From Prevotella sp. oral taxon 475 (GTDB lineage Bacteria; Bacteroidota; Bacteroidia; Bacteroidales; Bacteroidaceae): DNA of 64,000 bases. The notes under the pieces are model-generated. The model was not told the origin of the DNA. It was given only the letters and a program-made list of their open reading frames with translations, and searched no databases. This document shows positions 55,599-64,000 of the stretch, piece by piece (position 1 is the stretch's first letter; the number at the start of each line of letters is the position of its first letter). Position numbers and translations under genes: made by a program. Where the stretch lies: contig NZ_CP072334.1 of the NCBI RefSeq assembly GCF_018127805.1, positions 784,001-848,000 of the forward strand, in the 5' to 3' direction.

Positions 55599-56960
55599 TT
55601 ATTCTTGTTTCGGGGTTTCATCCTTCATGAGATCTTCTCCCCAATGCATTCGGGCCTCGCGCTCTTCGCGTTCTTTAATTTCGGTAGCCTTTTGGGGATA
55701 GAATATCATGCGGAGCGACTGGTTGTAATTGACGTAATTCCACATCCAGTTGAGCAAAACCACCGCTTTATTGCGAACACCGAGGATGGAGCGCAGGTGA
55801 ACCACGAGCCACATCAGCCATGCCCAAAAGCCCTTCAGCCGGATATGGGCAAATTCGGCCACAGCTTTGTTGCGGCCAACGGTGGCCATTGTGCCGAGAT
55901 TTTTGTAGCGGAAAGGCTTCAGGTCTTTGCCTTTGAGCAGGCGACGGAAGTTCTTAGCCAGGTTATTGCCTTGCTGAATGGCCACCTGTGCCAGCTGCGG
56001 ATGACCGCCGGGATAGGCCTCGTCGCCCTCGACGATACATTGGTCGCCGATGGAGAACACGTCTTCCATGCCTTGCACCCGATTGAACGTATCTACCCGG
56101 ATGCGTCGTCCGCGTCCCAGATGCTCTGTGCCGAGATGGCCCACAGCCTGTGCTGCGACGCCGCTCACCCAGATAAAGGTGCGTGTAGAGATAGAAGAGC
56201 CGTCGGCCAGCAGCACTTTATGCCCCTCGTAGTCCTCTACCCGTTTATTGAGCAGGATGTTAACGCCCATCTCGCGCAGGTATTTCTCTACGGCCGCAGA
56301 AGATTCTGGCGACATGGCAGCCAGCAAACGGTTGCCCGCCTCGATGAGATAGATATTCATTAGCGAAGGGTCGAGGTCGGGATAATCGTGGGGCAGGATG
56401 GTGCGTTTCATCTCCGAGAGCACGCCGGCAATCTCTACACCAGTAGCTCCGCCGCCCACGATCACGACGTTGAGCAGTTCTTGTTGTTCTTGTTGAGTGG
56501 AACAAGTGATAGCCCGTTCGATGTTGGCGAGGATAGCGTTTTGCAATCCCATGGCCTCGTCTACGGTTTTCATCGGCATGGCCTTACGTTCCACGTTCCG
56601 ATTGCCAAAGAAATTGGTCGTGGTTCCTGCTGCCAGCACCAGATAGTCGTACTCCACCTTACCGATGGAGGTCTGTATGAGTTTCTTCTCGGGAAAGATG
56701 GCCCGCAGTTCGGCCATCCGGAAGTAGAAGTTCTTGCGGTGTTGGAAGTTTCGACGGAAAGGGAAGGAGATAGAACTGGCCTCCATTCCGGCCGATGCCA
56801 CCTGATAGATGAGCGGCGGAAACTGATGATAATTGTTCTTATCGATCAGAATGACCTGATAGGGAGTGCCTTTCAGTCCGTTGGCCAGTTGCAAACCGCC
56901 GAAGCCTCCGCCCACGATCACAATACGTTTGGTGTTATCCTTTTTGATGTTCAAACTCAT
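55599..56960 (-). CDS. Type II NADH dehydrogenase (NAD(P)/FAD-dependent oxidoreductase)
   Basis: Non-proton-pumping NADH:quinone oxidoreductase; 453 residues. FAD-binding RIVIVGGGFGGLQLANGL, NADH-binding LNVVIVGGGATGVEIAGVL, second FAD motif VFSIGDQCIV. C-terminal amphipathic/hydrophobic part (GFWAWLMWLVVHLRSILGV, LLNWMWNYVNYNQSLRM) should anchor it to the membrane. Single gene with its own -7 box. Confidence 0.93.
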   Translation of the reverse strand: MSLNIKKDNTKRIVIVGGGFGGLQLANGLKGTPYQVILIDKNNYHQFPPLIYQVASAGMEASSISFPFRRNFQHRKNFYFRMAELRAIFPEKKLIQTSIGKVEYDYLVLAAGTTTNFFGNRNVERKAMPMKTVDEAMGLQNAILANIERAITCSTQQEQQELLNVVIVGGGATGVEIAGVLSEMKRTILPHDYPDLDPSLMNIYLIEAGNRLLAAMSPESSAAVEKYLREMGVNILLNKRVEDYEGHKVLLADGSSISTRTFIWVSGVAAQAVGHLGTEHLGRGRRIRVDTFNRVQGMEDVFSIGDQCIVEGDEAYPGGHPQLAQVAIQQGNNLAKNFRRLLKGKDLKPFRYKNLGTMATVGRNKAVAEFAHIRLKGFWAWLMWLVVHLRSILGVRNKAVVLLNWMWNYVNYNQSLRMIFYPQKATEIKEREEREARMHWGEDLMKDETPKQE

Positions 56961-57002
56961 ACGTTCGGTGTGTTAGTGATGAATATCCCATTGAATGCAC
57001 TG

Positions 57003-57010
57003 CAAAAGTA
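57003..57010 (-). promoter_or_regulatory. -7 box of the NADH dehydrogenase gene
   Basis: Minus strand TACTTTTG followed by C, 42 nt before the ATG. Confidence 0.55.
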
Positions 57011-57061
57011 CTCCTTTCTCTGGTTAAACCGCGGAGTAGAGCCTCTTTTTCTTCTCCTCTT

Positions 57062-57616
57062 TTATAAGGATTCTTCTGAGCAGGGTGAGAGTTGAATGTG
57101 CAGAATGCCGCCAAAGGGGGCGAGATGTTCAAAAGCATGTTGTGTAGAAAACAGTCCTGCGTAGATGCCTGCACAGAGAAGCACGCCGCCATGGGAAAAA
57201 ATGGCCACGCGTCGGAAAGGTTGTTGTCGCAGGTGGTCGAGAAAAGCCGTCACGCGCGCATAGAATTGTGGAAAGCCTTCGCCGTTGGTGGTGCTCACGT
57301 TCATGTAGTCGGCATACCAGCGTTGCAGATTTTCGTCGTCGATGTCTTCGAATCGGCGCATCTCCCAGTCGCCCATGTGCATCTCTTTGAGACGATGGTC
57401 GACGATGGGATGCGTGTATCCGCAGAACGCGGCCAATCTACGAGCGCGCGTCAGCGGCGAGGAGAACACCGCGTCGAAGGGCCCTTGCGGGGCGAGTTCT
57501 TGCTGTGTCTGGGCGGCTTCTTGAGGAAAAGTGTCGCATAGCGGGACGTCTGTCCAACCATAACAAGTGCCCGGTGGAACGTCTACACGGGTGTGACGAA
57601 CGAGAAAAATGTCCAT
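57062..57616 (-). CDS. cobC: Histidine phosphatase, probable alpha-ribazole phosphatase
   Basis: 184 residues from ATG 57616; upstream in-frame codons belong to cobS sequence in another frame. Phosphoglycerate-mutase fold: MDIFLVRHTRVDVPPGTCYG (catalytic His in RHT, CobC-like), SSPLTRARRLAAF, RRVAIFSHGGVLL (second His). The location after cobS supports dephosphorylation of alpha-ribazole (or adenosylcobalamin) phosphate. Confidence 0.9.
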   Translation of the reverse strand: MDIFLVRHTRVDVPPGTCYGWTDVPLCDTFPQEAAQTQQELAPQGPFDAVFSSPLTRARRLAAFCGYTHPIVDHRLKEMHMGDWEMRRFEDIDDENLQRWYADYMNVSTTNGEGFPQFYARVTAFLDHLRQQPFRRVAIFSHGGVLLCAGIYAGLFSTQHAFEHLAPFGGILHIQLSPCSEESL

Positions 57617-57628
57617 AGGATTTTTAAA

Positions 57629-57661
57629 GTTGATGAGTTGATAAGTGAACGAGTGGACAAG
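57629..57661. repeat. 8-nt tandem repeat (GTTGATRA x4) before cobC
   Basis: GTTGATGA GTTGATAA, then GTGAACGA GTGGACAA, 13 nt upstream of the start codon and filling most of the cobS-cobC gap. Third instance of this octamer array. Confidence 0.75.
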
Positions 57662-57669
57662 GAGGTTGG

Positions 57670-58479
57670 TTACCTCGTCAACTGAATGACTAATCCCAAA
57701 TAGATGCTCAGTTCTACCAGCAAAAAGGCTGCTCCGCAGCAGTCGCCCGTGTAGCCTTTCAGTCGGCGAGCGAGCAAGACATACAGCGAAAACAGCACCA
57801 CGCAAGGCGCAGCCAGCAATACATCCCAGCGCAGAAGAGGGCCTGCCGGATGGAAGATGACCACGTAGACCAGCGGAAACAGCGGGAGTATGGCCTGCAA
57901 CAAAAGCAAGCAACCTGCCCAAGGGCTGAACCTTCGGTAAAGAACCTGCGCCTTCGACTGCTCTTCGCTGCGAGCATAGGGCAACAACTGTGTGAGCAAT
58001 CCTGCCGTCATCTTGGCAAAAGGGTCGGCCCCGAGAACGGCCAAGGCGGCATAGAACGGGCCGAGTGCATAGAGCGCAGCAAAGAGCAGTGCCGCATAGG
58101 CCACGAGAGCAAGCACGCCATAGGTGCCGATATGCGAGTCTTTCATGATAGTGAGGATGCGATGCCGGTCGCTACCGCCACCTCCCAGACCGTCGAAGAG
58201 GTCGGCCAGGCCGTCTTCATGCAGTGCTCCCGTGAGAATGACCCTACTGATGAGAGCCAGGATGAGCGCAATGTAGAACGGAAAGACCGCCGTTCCTGCC
58301 CAGATGACGGTCGCTGTGACACCGCCCGTCAGCCAACCGGCCAGCGGCCAGTATTCTACCACCGACTCGTAGGCCTCTTTCCGTGGCTGATGGAGCCGCC
58401 AAAAAGGCAGACGAGTAAAGAAAATGAGAGCCGCCCACGGGCGATCGTACCATTTAGAAGTATTGATCGATATTTGCAT
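57670..58479 (-). CDS. cobS: Adenosylcobinamide-GDP ribazoletransferase (cobalamin synthase)
   Basis: Membrane enzyme joining adenosylcobinamide-GDP with alpha-ribazole; 269 residues with several transmembrane helices. Motifs: ALIFFTRLPFWR, WPLAGWLTGGV, ALHEDGLADLFDGLGGGGSD, DSHIGTYGVLALV. It overlaps cobT by 26 bp. Confidence 0.94.
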   Translation of the reverse strand: MQISINTSKWYDRPWAALIFFTRLPFWRLHQPRKEAYESVVEYWPLAGWLTGGVTATVIWAGTAVFPFYIALILALISRVILTGALHEDGLADLFDGLGGGGSDRHRILTIMKDSHIGTYGVLALVAYAALLFAALYALGPFYAALAVLGADPFAKMTAGLLTQLLPYARSEEQSKAQVLYRRFSPWAGCLLLLQAILPLFPLVYVVIFHPAGPLLRWDVLLAAPCVVLFSLYVLLARRLKGYTGDCCGAAFLLVELSIYLGLVIQLTR

Positions 58480-59497
58480 CTTTGAAGTTATTCATTTCGT
58501 TGATCATTCTTACCGCACTTTCGATGATGGGATAGGCACACAAAGCCCCCGTTCCTTCGCCCAGGCGTAGCCCCAATTGCAGGATGGGACGCGCCTTCAT
58601 GAGTTGCAACAGCTGCTTATGGCCGCTCTCGTCGCCGCAATGCCCAAAGACGGCATAGCCCAAAACGGCCGGCTCGAGCCTACTGGCTGCCAGCATGCAG
58701 GCCGACATAATAAAGCCGTCTACCAAGACCAGCATTCGCCGTTGGGCTGCTTGCAGCATCGCTCCCACGGCTGCCACCATCTCAAAACCGCCGAAATAGC
58801 GAATCACGGTCTCTGTATCTACCGGACCGGGACTGGTGGCGAGAAAACGATCTAAGGCCTGTTGCAAGACGTTGCGTTTGTGGTTCATACCCTCGGAGTT
58901 CAGTCCGGCTCCGCTTCCTACGCATGCCGATAGCGGCAGATGCCCTAAAAGACACATCCAAAGGCTCGAGGCCGACGTGTTGCCGATGCCCATTTCGCCG
59001 ATGCAAAGCACGTTGCTGCCCTTGGCATGACAGCTATCGGCGAGCTCTGCGCCGGTTTTCATGGCCCGAACAAACTGTTCTTGGCTCATGGCCGGGCCAT
59101 AGAGGAAGTTGTTGGTGCCTCGTGCGATTTTGCGATCGAGGATAGGGTAGGGTGAGAGGTCGTAGTCCACGCCCATATCCACCAAAGTCAGGTCGAAGTG
59201 GTGTTGCCGACAGAAGACGTTGACGCCGCCTCCGCCACGCGTGAAGTTCACCATCTGCTGCCATGTCACGGCTCTTGGCGATACGCTCACCCCCTCGCGT
59301 TCGATGCCATGGTCGGCTCCCAAGAGCAGATGGCAGGGATGACGGAGTGTGGGCGAGAGCGTTTGTTGGATCCGACAGATGTCGAAAGCCAAGTCTTCGA
59401 GCATCCCCAGCGAACCCTTGGGTTTGTTGAGATAATCTATTTTTTCGCGAATGGGCTTGCCGGGATCAGTAATTGGGGCAATGGAAAAGCGTTGCAT
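58454..59497 (-). CDS. cobT: Nicotinate-nucleotide-dimethylbenzimidazole phosphoribosyltransferase
   Basis: Activates the lower ligand base to alpha-ribotide; 347 residues. Motifs: YLNKPKGSLGMLEDLA, GADHGIEREGVSVSPR, NFTRGGGGVN, IGEMGIGNTSASS, and GLRLGEGTGAL, containing the catalytic Glu (Glu317 of the Salmonella enzyme). Downstream of cobU after 297 bp that include a 22-nt array. Confidence 0.95.
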   Translation of the reverse strand: MQRFSIAPITDPGKPIREKIDYLNKPKGSLGMLEDLAFDICRIQQTLSPTLRHPCHLLLGADHGIEREGVSVSPRAVTWQQMVNFTRGGGGVNVFCRQHHFDLTLVDMGVDYDLSPYPILDRKIARGTNNFLYGPAMSQEQFVRAMKTGAELADSCHAKGSNVLCIGEMGIGNTSASSLWMCLLGHLPLSACVGSGAGLNSEGMNHKRNVLQQALDRFLATSPGPVDTETVIRYFGGFEMVAAVGAMLQAAQRRMLVLVDGFIMSACMLAASRLEPAVLGYAVFGHCGDESGHKQLLQLMKARPILQLGLRLGEGTGALCAYPIIESAVRMINEMNNFKDANIDQYF

Positions 59498-59594
59498 CGT
59501 GGATGTAGAAATTCGTTTTGCGAAGGGAAGATCGAGAGATGGTTCCCGTTTTTTAGAGTGAGCGGTGTAGCTCGGTTGAGAGGGGCATTTCCAA

Positions 59595-59678
59595 AAGCTT
59601 AGCTTTCGGCTTGCATTTTCTTAGCTTTTGCACGCCGTTTTCTTAGCTTTTAGGATGCGAAAGCTAAGCTTTTGCAGG
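59595..59678. repeat. 22-nt tandem repeat array (TTAGCTTTT/AAGCTAAG), about 4 units
   Basis: Units begin at 59595, 59617, 59639 and 59661. Same core as 8237 and 22649, with both orientations present (AAAGCTTAGCTTT is itself a palindrome). It lies inside the cobU-cobT gap. Confidence 0.85.
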
Positions 59679-59794
59679 CAACCTGGTAAGCGTCTGATTT
59701 TCAACAGGCAGCAAGGGCCGCTTCAAAGTTCCCTTTTGAGAGGATGAAAAGCGGGCAGACCGTATGCCTGCCGGGCTTCCGTCTGCGGAAAAAG

Positions 59795-60322
59795 CTATTT
59801 GATTTTGACGGGAATGCCGCTCACCATGAGGATCACTTCGTCGGCTTTCGAGGCTACATATTGGTTCATCCAGCCCTCTAAATCGGTGAATCGTCGTTGA
59901 AGCGCATGACTGCTCACGCCTCCGCTGCCGATTTCGTTGGTCACAAAGATGAACGTAGCCTCCTGAGCGGTGAACTGATCGAACTCCGCCTGCAAGGCCT
60001 GCAAGGTGGAATCCACATCGGGCAGTTCGTCTTCTTTGAGGTCGGGATTGTAGAAAAAATTGGTGCACCAGAGCGTAATGCAGTCGATCACCGCCACCTT
60101 ATTATATATATAGTGCCGACTCAGATATTTTTCCTCCTCGATATTGGTCCAACACGGGCCGCGTCTGAGCCGATGTCGGGCAATGCGCTGGCAGAATTCC
60201 TCGTCCCAAGCATGTGCCGTGGCCATATAGATAGGGTGGGGCGATAGCTGTAGAGCTAGCTTTTCGGCATACTGACTCTTGCCCGAGCGTTGCCCGCCGG
60301 TAATCAAAATGATTCTCTTCAT
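59795..60322 (-). CDS. cobU: Bifunctional adenosylcobinamide kinase/guanylyltransferase
   Basis: Phosphorylates adenosylcobinamide and transfers GMP; 175 residues. P-loop ILITGGQRSGKSQYAEKLAL, the guanylylated His region ATAHAWDEEFCQRIARHR, and VTNEIGSGGVSSH. First gene of cobU-cobT-cobS-cobC. The upstream 225 bp show only a degenerate -7 (TAACTTCG at 60327-60334); I could not recognise a cobalamin riboswitch. Confidence 0.94.
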   Translation of the reverse strand: MKRIILITGGQRSGKSQYAEKLALQLSPHPIYMATAHAWDEEFCQRIARHRLRRGPCWTNIEEEKYLSRHYIYNKVAVIDCITLWCTNFFYNPDLKEDELPDVDSTLQALQAEFDQFTAQEATFIFVTNEIGSGGVSSHALQRRFTDLEGWMNQYVASKADEVILMVSGIPVKIK

Positions 60323-60458
60323 GGTGCGAAGTTACGAAAAATGGGTAGAGGTGGCCTTGTCAACGTGAGAGAAATGCGATTGGGAGCGTTAAAAAGGATA
60401 GAAAAATGTGCCTTTTTAGTCTTTTTGTGTTCAAAGCACTCATATTTTGATAAAAACA

Positions 60459-60490
60459 TTTGGCACTTATGAGTTTTTTCTTTTCCTTTG
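60459..60490 (+). promoter_or_regulatory. Promoter of the OmpA-family gene
   Basis: -33 TTTG, exactly 20 bp, then TTCCTTTG, one mismatch from TAnnTTTG. The leader would be about 50 nt. Confidence 0.6.
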
Positions 60491-60547
60491 CAGCGATTTA
60501 AGCAGAGATGACATATTATAGTTTATATCATTAATAACAAGAAAAGA

Positions 60548-61699
60548 ATGAAAAGGTTATTTACTTTCTTTGCAGCTGCCGCTTTGGCAGTTTCTGTATC
60601 TGCACAGACAGTTACAGGCAGCAAAACTTTCGACAATTTCTACATTGGCATCAATGGTGGCGTAGCTACGATGACCACCGGTTACAGCTGGATGAAGAAC
60701 CTCAATCCCAACGCAGGTCTGCGTATCGGTCGTAACTTCACGCCGGTGTTCGGCTTCGCAGTTGAGAGCAATGCCTATTTCTCTAACAAACCGGGCATTT
60801 CTACCGGTACGGTGGTGAGATTACTCAACACTTCTGCTCTGGGAACCATCAACCTCAGCAACTGGTTCGGCGGTTATAAAGGTCAGCCCCGTTGCTTTGA
60901 AATCATCGGTTTGTATGGTTTCGGTTGGGAACGCTCTTTCAACGCTTACAAAGCAGAGAATCTCAACGCCTTGACCTCTAAGGTAGCACTCGACTTTGCC
61001 TTCAACTTCGGCTCGGACAAGCAGTGGCAGTTCTACGTAGAACCGGCCATCGTGTACAATCTGAACAACGATGGTTACGACGGACTCTCGTATAACATCA
61101 ACCGTTCTTTCGTTCAGCTGAACGCAGGTCTGGTTTACAAGTTCAAGAACTCTAACGGTTCGCACAACTTTACCATCGCACAGGTGCGCGATCAGGCCGA
61201 AATCGACGGGCTCAACGCACAAATCAACAACCTGCGCAGCGACCTCAACGGTAAGGATGCCCAGCTTTCGGAGAAAGATCGCCAGATTGCCGACCTGCAA
61301 AAGGCTCTTGACGACTGCAACAAAAGGCCCAAAACGGTGGTGAAGAACATCAAGTCGGAAACCGTTACCAACCTCCAACCTACTGTATTGTTCCGTCAGG
61401 GCAAGGCCGTTATCGATCCCGCACAGTATGCTCCGCTGGAACTGATCGCTTCTTATATGAAGAATCATCCCGAGGCTAAAGTGGAAATCCGCGGCTATGC
61501 TTCGCCCGAGGGTAGCGCAGAGATCAACCAAAAACTCTCTAACGCACGTGCAGAGGCTGTGAAAACGGCACTGGTGAAGAAATACAAGATTGCTGCCAGC
61601 CGCTTGACTACCAAGGGTATGGGCGTGACGGACACCTTGTTCGAGGAAGTTTCGTTCAACCGCGTGGCAACGTTCAACGACAGCTCTAAAGCAGAATAA
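60548..61699 (+). CDS. OmpA-family outer-membrane protein
   Basis: 383 residues. Signal peptide MKRLFTFFAAAALAVSVSAQ, an N-terminal eight-strand barrel (about residues 25-215), a short coiled coil (IDGLNAQINNLRSDLNGKDA) and a C-terminal OmpA-like peptidoglycan-binding domain (EVRGYAS-type motif VEIRGYASPEGSAEINQKLS, ARAEAVKTALV). Probably an abundant envelope tether. Strong promoter upstream and a good terminator downstream. Confidence 0.93.
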   Translation: MKRLFTFFAAAALAVSVSAQTVTGSKTFDNFYIGINGGVATMTTGYSWMKNLNPNAGLRIGRNFTPVFGFAVESNAYFSNKPGISTGTVVRLLNTSALGTINLSNWFGGYKGQPRCFEIIGLYGFGWERSFNAYKAENLNALTSKVALDFAFNFGSDKQWQFYVEPAIVYNLNNDGYDGLSYNINRSFVQLNAGLVYKFKNSNGSHNFTIAQVRDQAEIDGLNAQINNLRSDLNGKDAQLSEKDRQIADLQKALDDCNKRPKTVVKNIKSETVTNLQPTVLFRQGKAVIDPAQYAPLELIASYMKNHPEAKVEIRGYASPEGSAEINQKLSNARAEAVKTALVKKYKIAASRLTTKGMGVTDTLFEEVSFNRVATFNDSSKAE

Positions 61700-61737
61700 A
61701 TCCATTTAAAGTTTTTAGTTACTAGGATTTTATAGTG

Positions 61738-61770
61738 GTCTCGACATTCTTCGGAGTGTCGAGACTTTTT
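61738..61770 (+). terminator. Terminator of the OmpA-family gene
   Basis: Perfect stem GTCTCGACA / TGTCGAGAC with a 10-nt loop, then TTTTT. Confidence 0.92.
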
Positions 61771-61833
61771 GTTATGTATGCGGAGAAAGGGGAATCGGGA
61801 GGAGAAGCGTTCGTCTTTCCGGCGAAAACTCGC

Positions 61834-61841
61834 TAACTTTG
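61834..61841 (+). promoter_or_regulatory. -7 box upstream of the thioesterase gene
   Basis: TAACTTTG followed by C; about 100 nt of leader to the ATG at 61942. Confidence 0.55.
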
Positions 61842-61941
61842 CAGGCATGTCGGGGCGTCTGCGGAAGGTAGAAGGCGGATGTTTCGCCGTTGGATTCACT
61901 CGCAGCCGGCACGACAGATGCACCAAAAAGACTGAAAGAAA

Positions 61942-62718
61942 ATGGAGAGACACAACAAAATAGGAAGGTATGAGTTCTTGGTAGAACCGTTCCACTGCGA
62001 CTTTTCGAACCGCATTTTCATGGGGCATTTGGGCAATCATCTGCTCAACGCGGCCGACTTCCACTCTAACGAGCGTGGCTTCGGTATGCATTTTCTCAAT
62101 GGCATCCGCAAAACCTGGGTGCTCTCGCGTCTGGCGATCGAGGTGAACGAAATGCCTGTGGCCTATACCCGGCTCTCGGTAGAGACGTGGGTGGATAGCG
62201 TGATGCGCTTTTTCACTCAACGCAACTTTAAAATTTCAGACCACGAGACGGGCAAAATCTATGGCTACGGACGCAGCGTCTGGGCGATGATCGACACCGA
62301 AACGCGCCAGCCGGCCGACATTTTGGCGATCAAAGAAGGTTCCATCGCGGAGTATGTAGATAAGGAAACGATTTGTCCTATTGCTGCTTCGTCGCGCGTA
62401 AGAATGAGCGACGAGGGCCAATGGGCGGGGAAGGTAGAGACGCACTACAGCGATGTGGACGTTAATGGGCACATCAATAGCGTGAAATATGTGGAGCATC
62501 TGCTCGATTTGATGCCCGAAGCGTGGCACCGCACACACTGCATCGGTCGCATCGACGTGGCTTATGTAGCCGAAAGTCATTTCGGCGATGTGCTCAACTA
62601 TTATTGCGAGACGACGGGCGAGGGCAAAACAGCTTATCGCATCATGAAGCAACGAGGCGAAGAGCCTCCCCTCGAAGCGTGTAGGGTGGAAATAACGACG
62701 GTCAAGCCTCACCTTTGA
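61942..62718 (+). CDS. Acyl-ACP thioesterase
   Basis: Releases fatty acids from acyl carrier protein; 258 residues, double hot-dog fold of the FatA/FatB-like family. N-terminal half: NRIFMGHLGNHLLNAADFHS and TWVLSRLAIEVNEMP. C-terminal half: HYSDVDVNGHINSVKYVEHL with the Asp-x-Asn-x-His catalytic set. Alone between two promoters; upstream of valS. Confidence 0.92.
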   Translation: MERHNKIGRYEFLVEPFHCDFSNRIFMGHLGNHLLNAADFHSNERGFGMHFLNGIRKTWVLSRLAIEVNEMPVAYTRLSVETWVDSVMRFFTQRNFKISDHETGKIYGYGRSVWAMIDTETRQPADILAIKEGSIAEYVDKETICPIAASSRVRMSDEGQWAGKVETHYSDVDVNGHINSVKYVEHLLDLMPEAWHRTHCIGRIDVAYVAESHFGDVLNYYCETTGEGKTAYRIMKQRGEEPPLEACRVEITTVKPHL

Positions 62719-62762
62719 GGGAGCTTGAGGCGGGAGAGGACCGGAAATTCGCGGTTTTTTCG

Positions 62763-62770
62763 TAATTTTG
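62763..62770 (+). promoter_or_regulatory. -7 box of valS
   Basis: TAATTTTG followed by C, 46 nt before the ATG. Confidence 0.55.
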
Positions 62771-62816
62771 CATCCCTGCGAACGATGATCAGAAATAGAA
62801 ACAAAACAACGCAAAT

Positions 62817-64000
62817 ATGGAATTAGCAAGTAAGTATGACCCGAAGGAAGTGGAGTCGAAATGGTATCAATACTGGATTGACAACAAACTTTTTGCCAGC
62901 CAACCCGACGATAGAGAACCTTATACGGTGGTGATTCCGCCGCCCAACGTCACCGGAGTGCTGCACATGGGCCACATGCTGAACAATACGATACAGGACA
63001 TCCTGGTGCGCCGAGCCCGAATGGAAGGCAAAAACGCGTGCTGGGTGCCGGGAACAGACCATGCCTCGATTGCCACGGAAGCAAAGGTGGTGGCCAAATT
63101 GGCCGAGCAGGGCGTGAAGAAAACCGACCTGAGCCGCGACGAATTTCTTCGTCATGCCTGGGACTGGACGCACGAACACGGCGGCATCATTCTCAAACAA
63201 CTGCGCCGACTGGGAGCTTCGTGCGACTGGGATCGGACGGCTTTCACAATGGACGAAGAACGGTCGGCCAGCGTCATACAGGTGTTTTGCGATCTCTACG
63301 ACAAGGGATTGATCTACCGCGGCGTGCGAATGGTAAACTGGGACCCGCAGGCACAGACGGCGCTCTCGGACGAAGAGGTGGTCTATAAAGACGAACATTC
63401 TAAGCTTTATTACCTCCGCTATCGGGTGGTGGAGGAGCCCGGGCGTTATGCTATCGTAGCTACCACGCGTCCCGAAACCATCATGGGCGACACGGCGATG
63501 TGCATCAACCCCAATGATGAGAAGAATACGTGGCTCAAGGGCAAACATGTGATTGTGCCGTTGGTGGGCCGGGAGATTCCGGTGATTGAAGATGAGTATG
63601 TGGATGTGGAGTTCGGGACGGGCTGTCTGAAGGTGACACCGGCACACGACATCAACGACCACAACTTAGGACTCAAACATGGGCTCGAGACTATCGATAT
63701 TTTCAACGACGACGGAACTCTCTCTCCTGCCGCAGAACTGTATGTTGGGATGGACAGAATGGACGTTCGCCGACAGATTGCCATCGACTTGGAGAAGGCT
63801 CAGCTGATGGAAAAGGTGGAGGACTACGACAATAAGGTGGGCTATTCTGAACGAACCCACGTGCCTATCGAGCCCAAGCTCTCCACCCAATGGTTCCTTC
63901 GGATGCAGCATTTCGCCGACTTGGCCCTGCAACCTGTCATGGACGACGACATCCGTTTCTATCCCCAGAAATACAAAAACACCTATCGCCACTGGCTGGA
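62817..64000 (+). CDS. valS: Valyl-tRNA synthetase (partial, 5' part only)
   Basis: First about 394 residues, from ATG 62817 ([20 protein letters not shown]), cut by the window edge. Class I HIGH motif in [29 protein letters not shown], and the start of the CP1 editing domain ([34 protein letters not shown]). The KMSKS motif lies beyond the edge. Confidence 0.97.
   Translation, partial: MELASKYDPKEVESKWYQYWIDNKLFASQPDDREPYTVVIPPPNVTGVLHMGHMLNNTIQDILVRRARMEGKNACWVPGTDHASIATEAKVVAKLAEQGVKKTDLSRDEFLRHAWDWTHEHGGIILKQLRRLGASCDWDRTAFTMDEERSASVIQVFCDLYDKGLIYRGVRMVNWDPQAQTALSDEEVVYKDEHSKLYYLRYRVVEEPGRYAIVATTRPETIMGDTAMCINPNDEKNTWLKGKHVIVPLVGREIPVIEDEYVDVEFGTGCLKVTPAHDINDHNLGLKHGLETIDIFNDDGTLSPAAELYVGMDRMDVRRQIAIDLEKAQLMEKVEDYDNKVGYSERTHVPIEPKLSTQWFLRMQHFADLALQPVMDDDIRFYPQKYKNTYRHWL

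Overview
The window reads as a chromosomal segment of a Bacteroidota bacterium, most likely Prevotella or a close relative. Evidence: a SusC/SusD glycan-uptake locus; many promoters of the Bacteroidota type (-33 TTTG, about 20 bp, -7 TAnnTTTG); the gene orders parA-parB-DUF5683-mltD-relA and lysS-gpsA-pgi; type III glutamine synthetase; and two BspA-like leucine-rich-repeat proteins with a YIVNGKK tail. I see no insertion sequence, prophage, CRISPR array, rRNA or tRNA.

Layout. 1-7902: a beta-mannan-type polysaccharide utilisation locus on the minus strand (SusC, SusD, surface glycan-binding lipoprotein, GH26 running off the left edge). 8695-12090: an overlapping plus-strand operon pairing a CDP-ribitol synthase with a LicD phosphotransferase and an MltF-like transglycosylase. 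12226-20502: glnN, pantothenate kinase, ligA, a DUF4738 lipoprotein, ugd and rfbC. 20773-21296: a YefM/YoeB-type toxin-antitoxin pair. 21463-28267: a YtxH/holin-like trio, then SPOR lipoprotein, ruvX, def, a TPR protein, Nif3 and a zinc-ribbon protein. 28268-29620: a gene-poor, repeat-rich stretch. 29621-31783: LRR cassette A. 31872-44588: manA, trkH, trkA, dxs, relA, mltD, DUF5683, parB, parA. 44734-47647: a glycosyltransferase, outer-membrane barrel and PCMD lipoprotein. 48197-53213: HAD hydrolase, pgi, gpsA, lysS. 53442-55569: LRR cassette B. 55599-60322: NADH dehydrogenase and cobalamin nucleotide-loop genes. 60548-64000: an OmpA-family protein, acyl-ACP thioesterase and valS (cut by the right edge).

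The strongest candidate for an undescribed system is the pair of LRR cassettes. Each has a perfect Bacteroidota promoter, a leader of about 320-370 nt conserved between the two loci, an LRR secreted protein, and a 63-66 residue acidic-tailed small protein. Each leader carries a (GT)n/(CA)n microsatellite (19 and 14 units). The microsatellite lies inside a conserved open frame and encodes (His-Thr)n. It is followed by a terminator-like hairpin. At both loci the present repeat number makes that frame stop at the same TAG, 56 nt before the hairpin. One more repeat unit would join it, at both loci, to a conserved frame that reads through the hairpin and stops 13 or 3 nt before the LRR start codon, giving 106 residues in each case. 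This looks like a phase-variable leader gene or attenuator.

The second theme is short periodic intergenic DNA: five arrays with an exact 41-nt period and shared hairpin design, four arrays with a 22-nt period, three 8-nt repeats just upstream of start codons, and three copies of a two-hairpin REP-like element.
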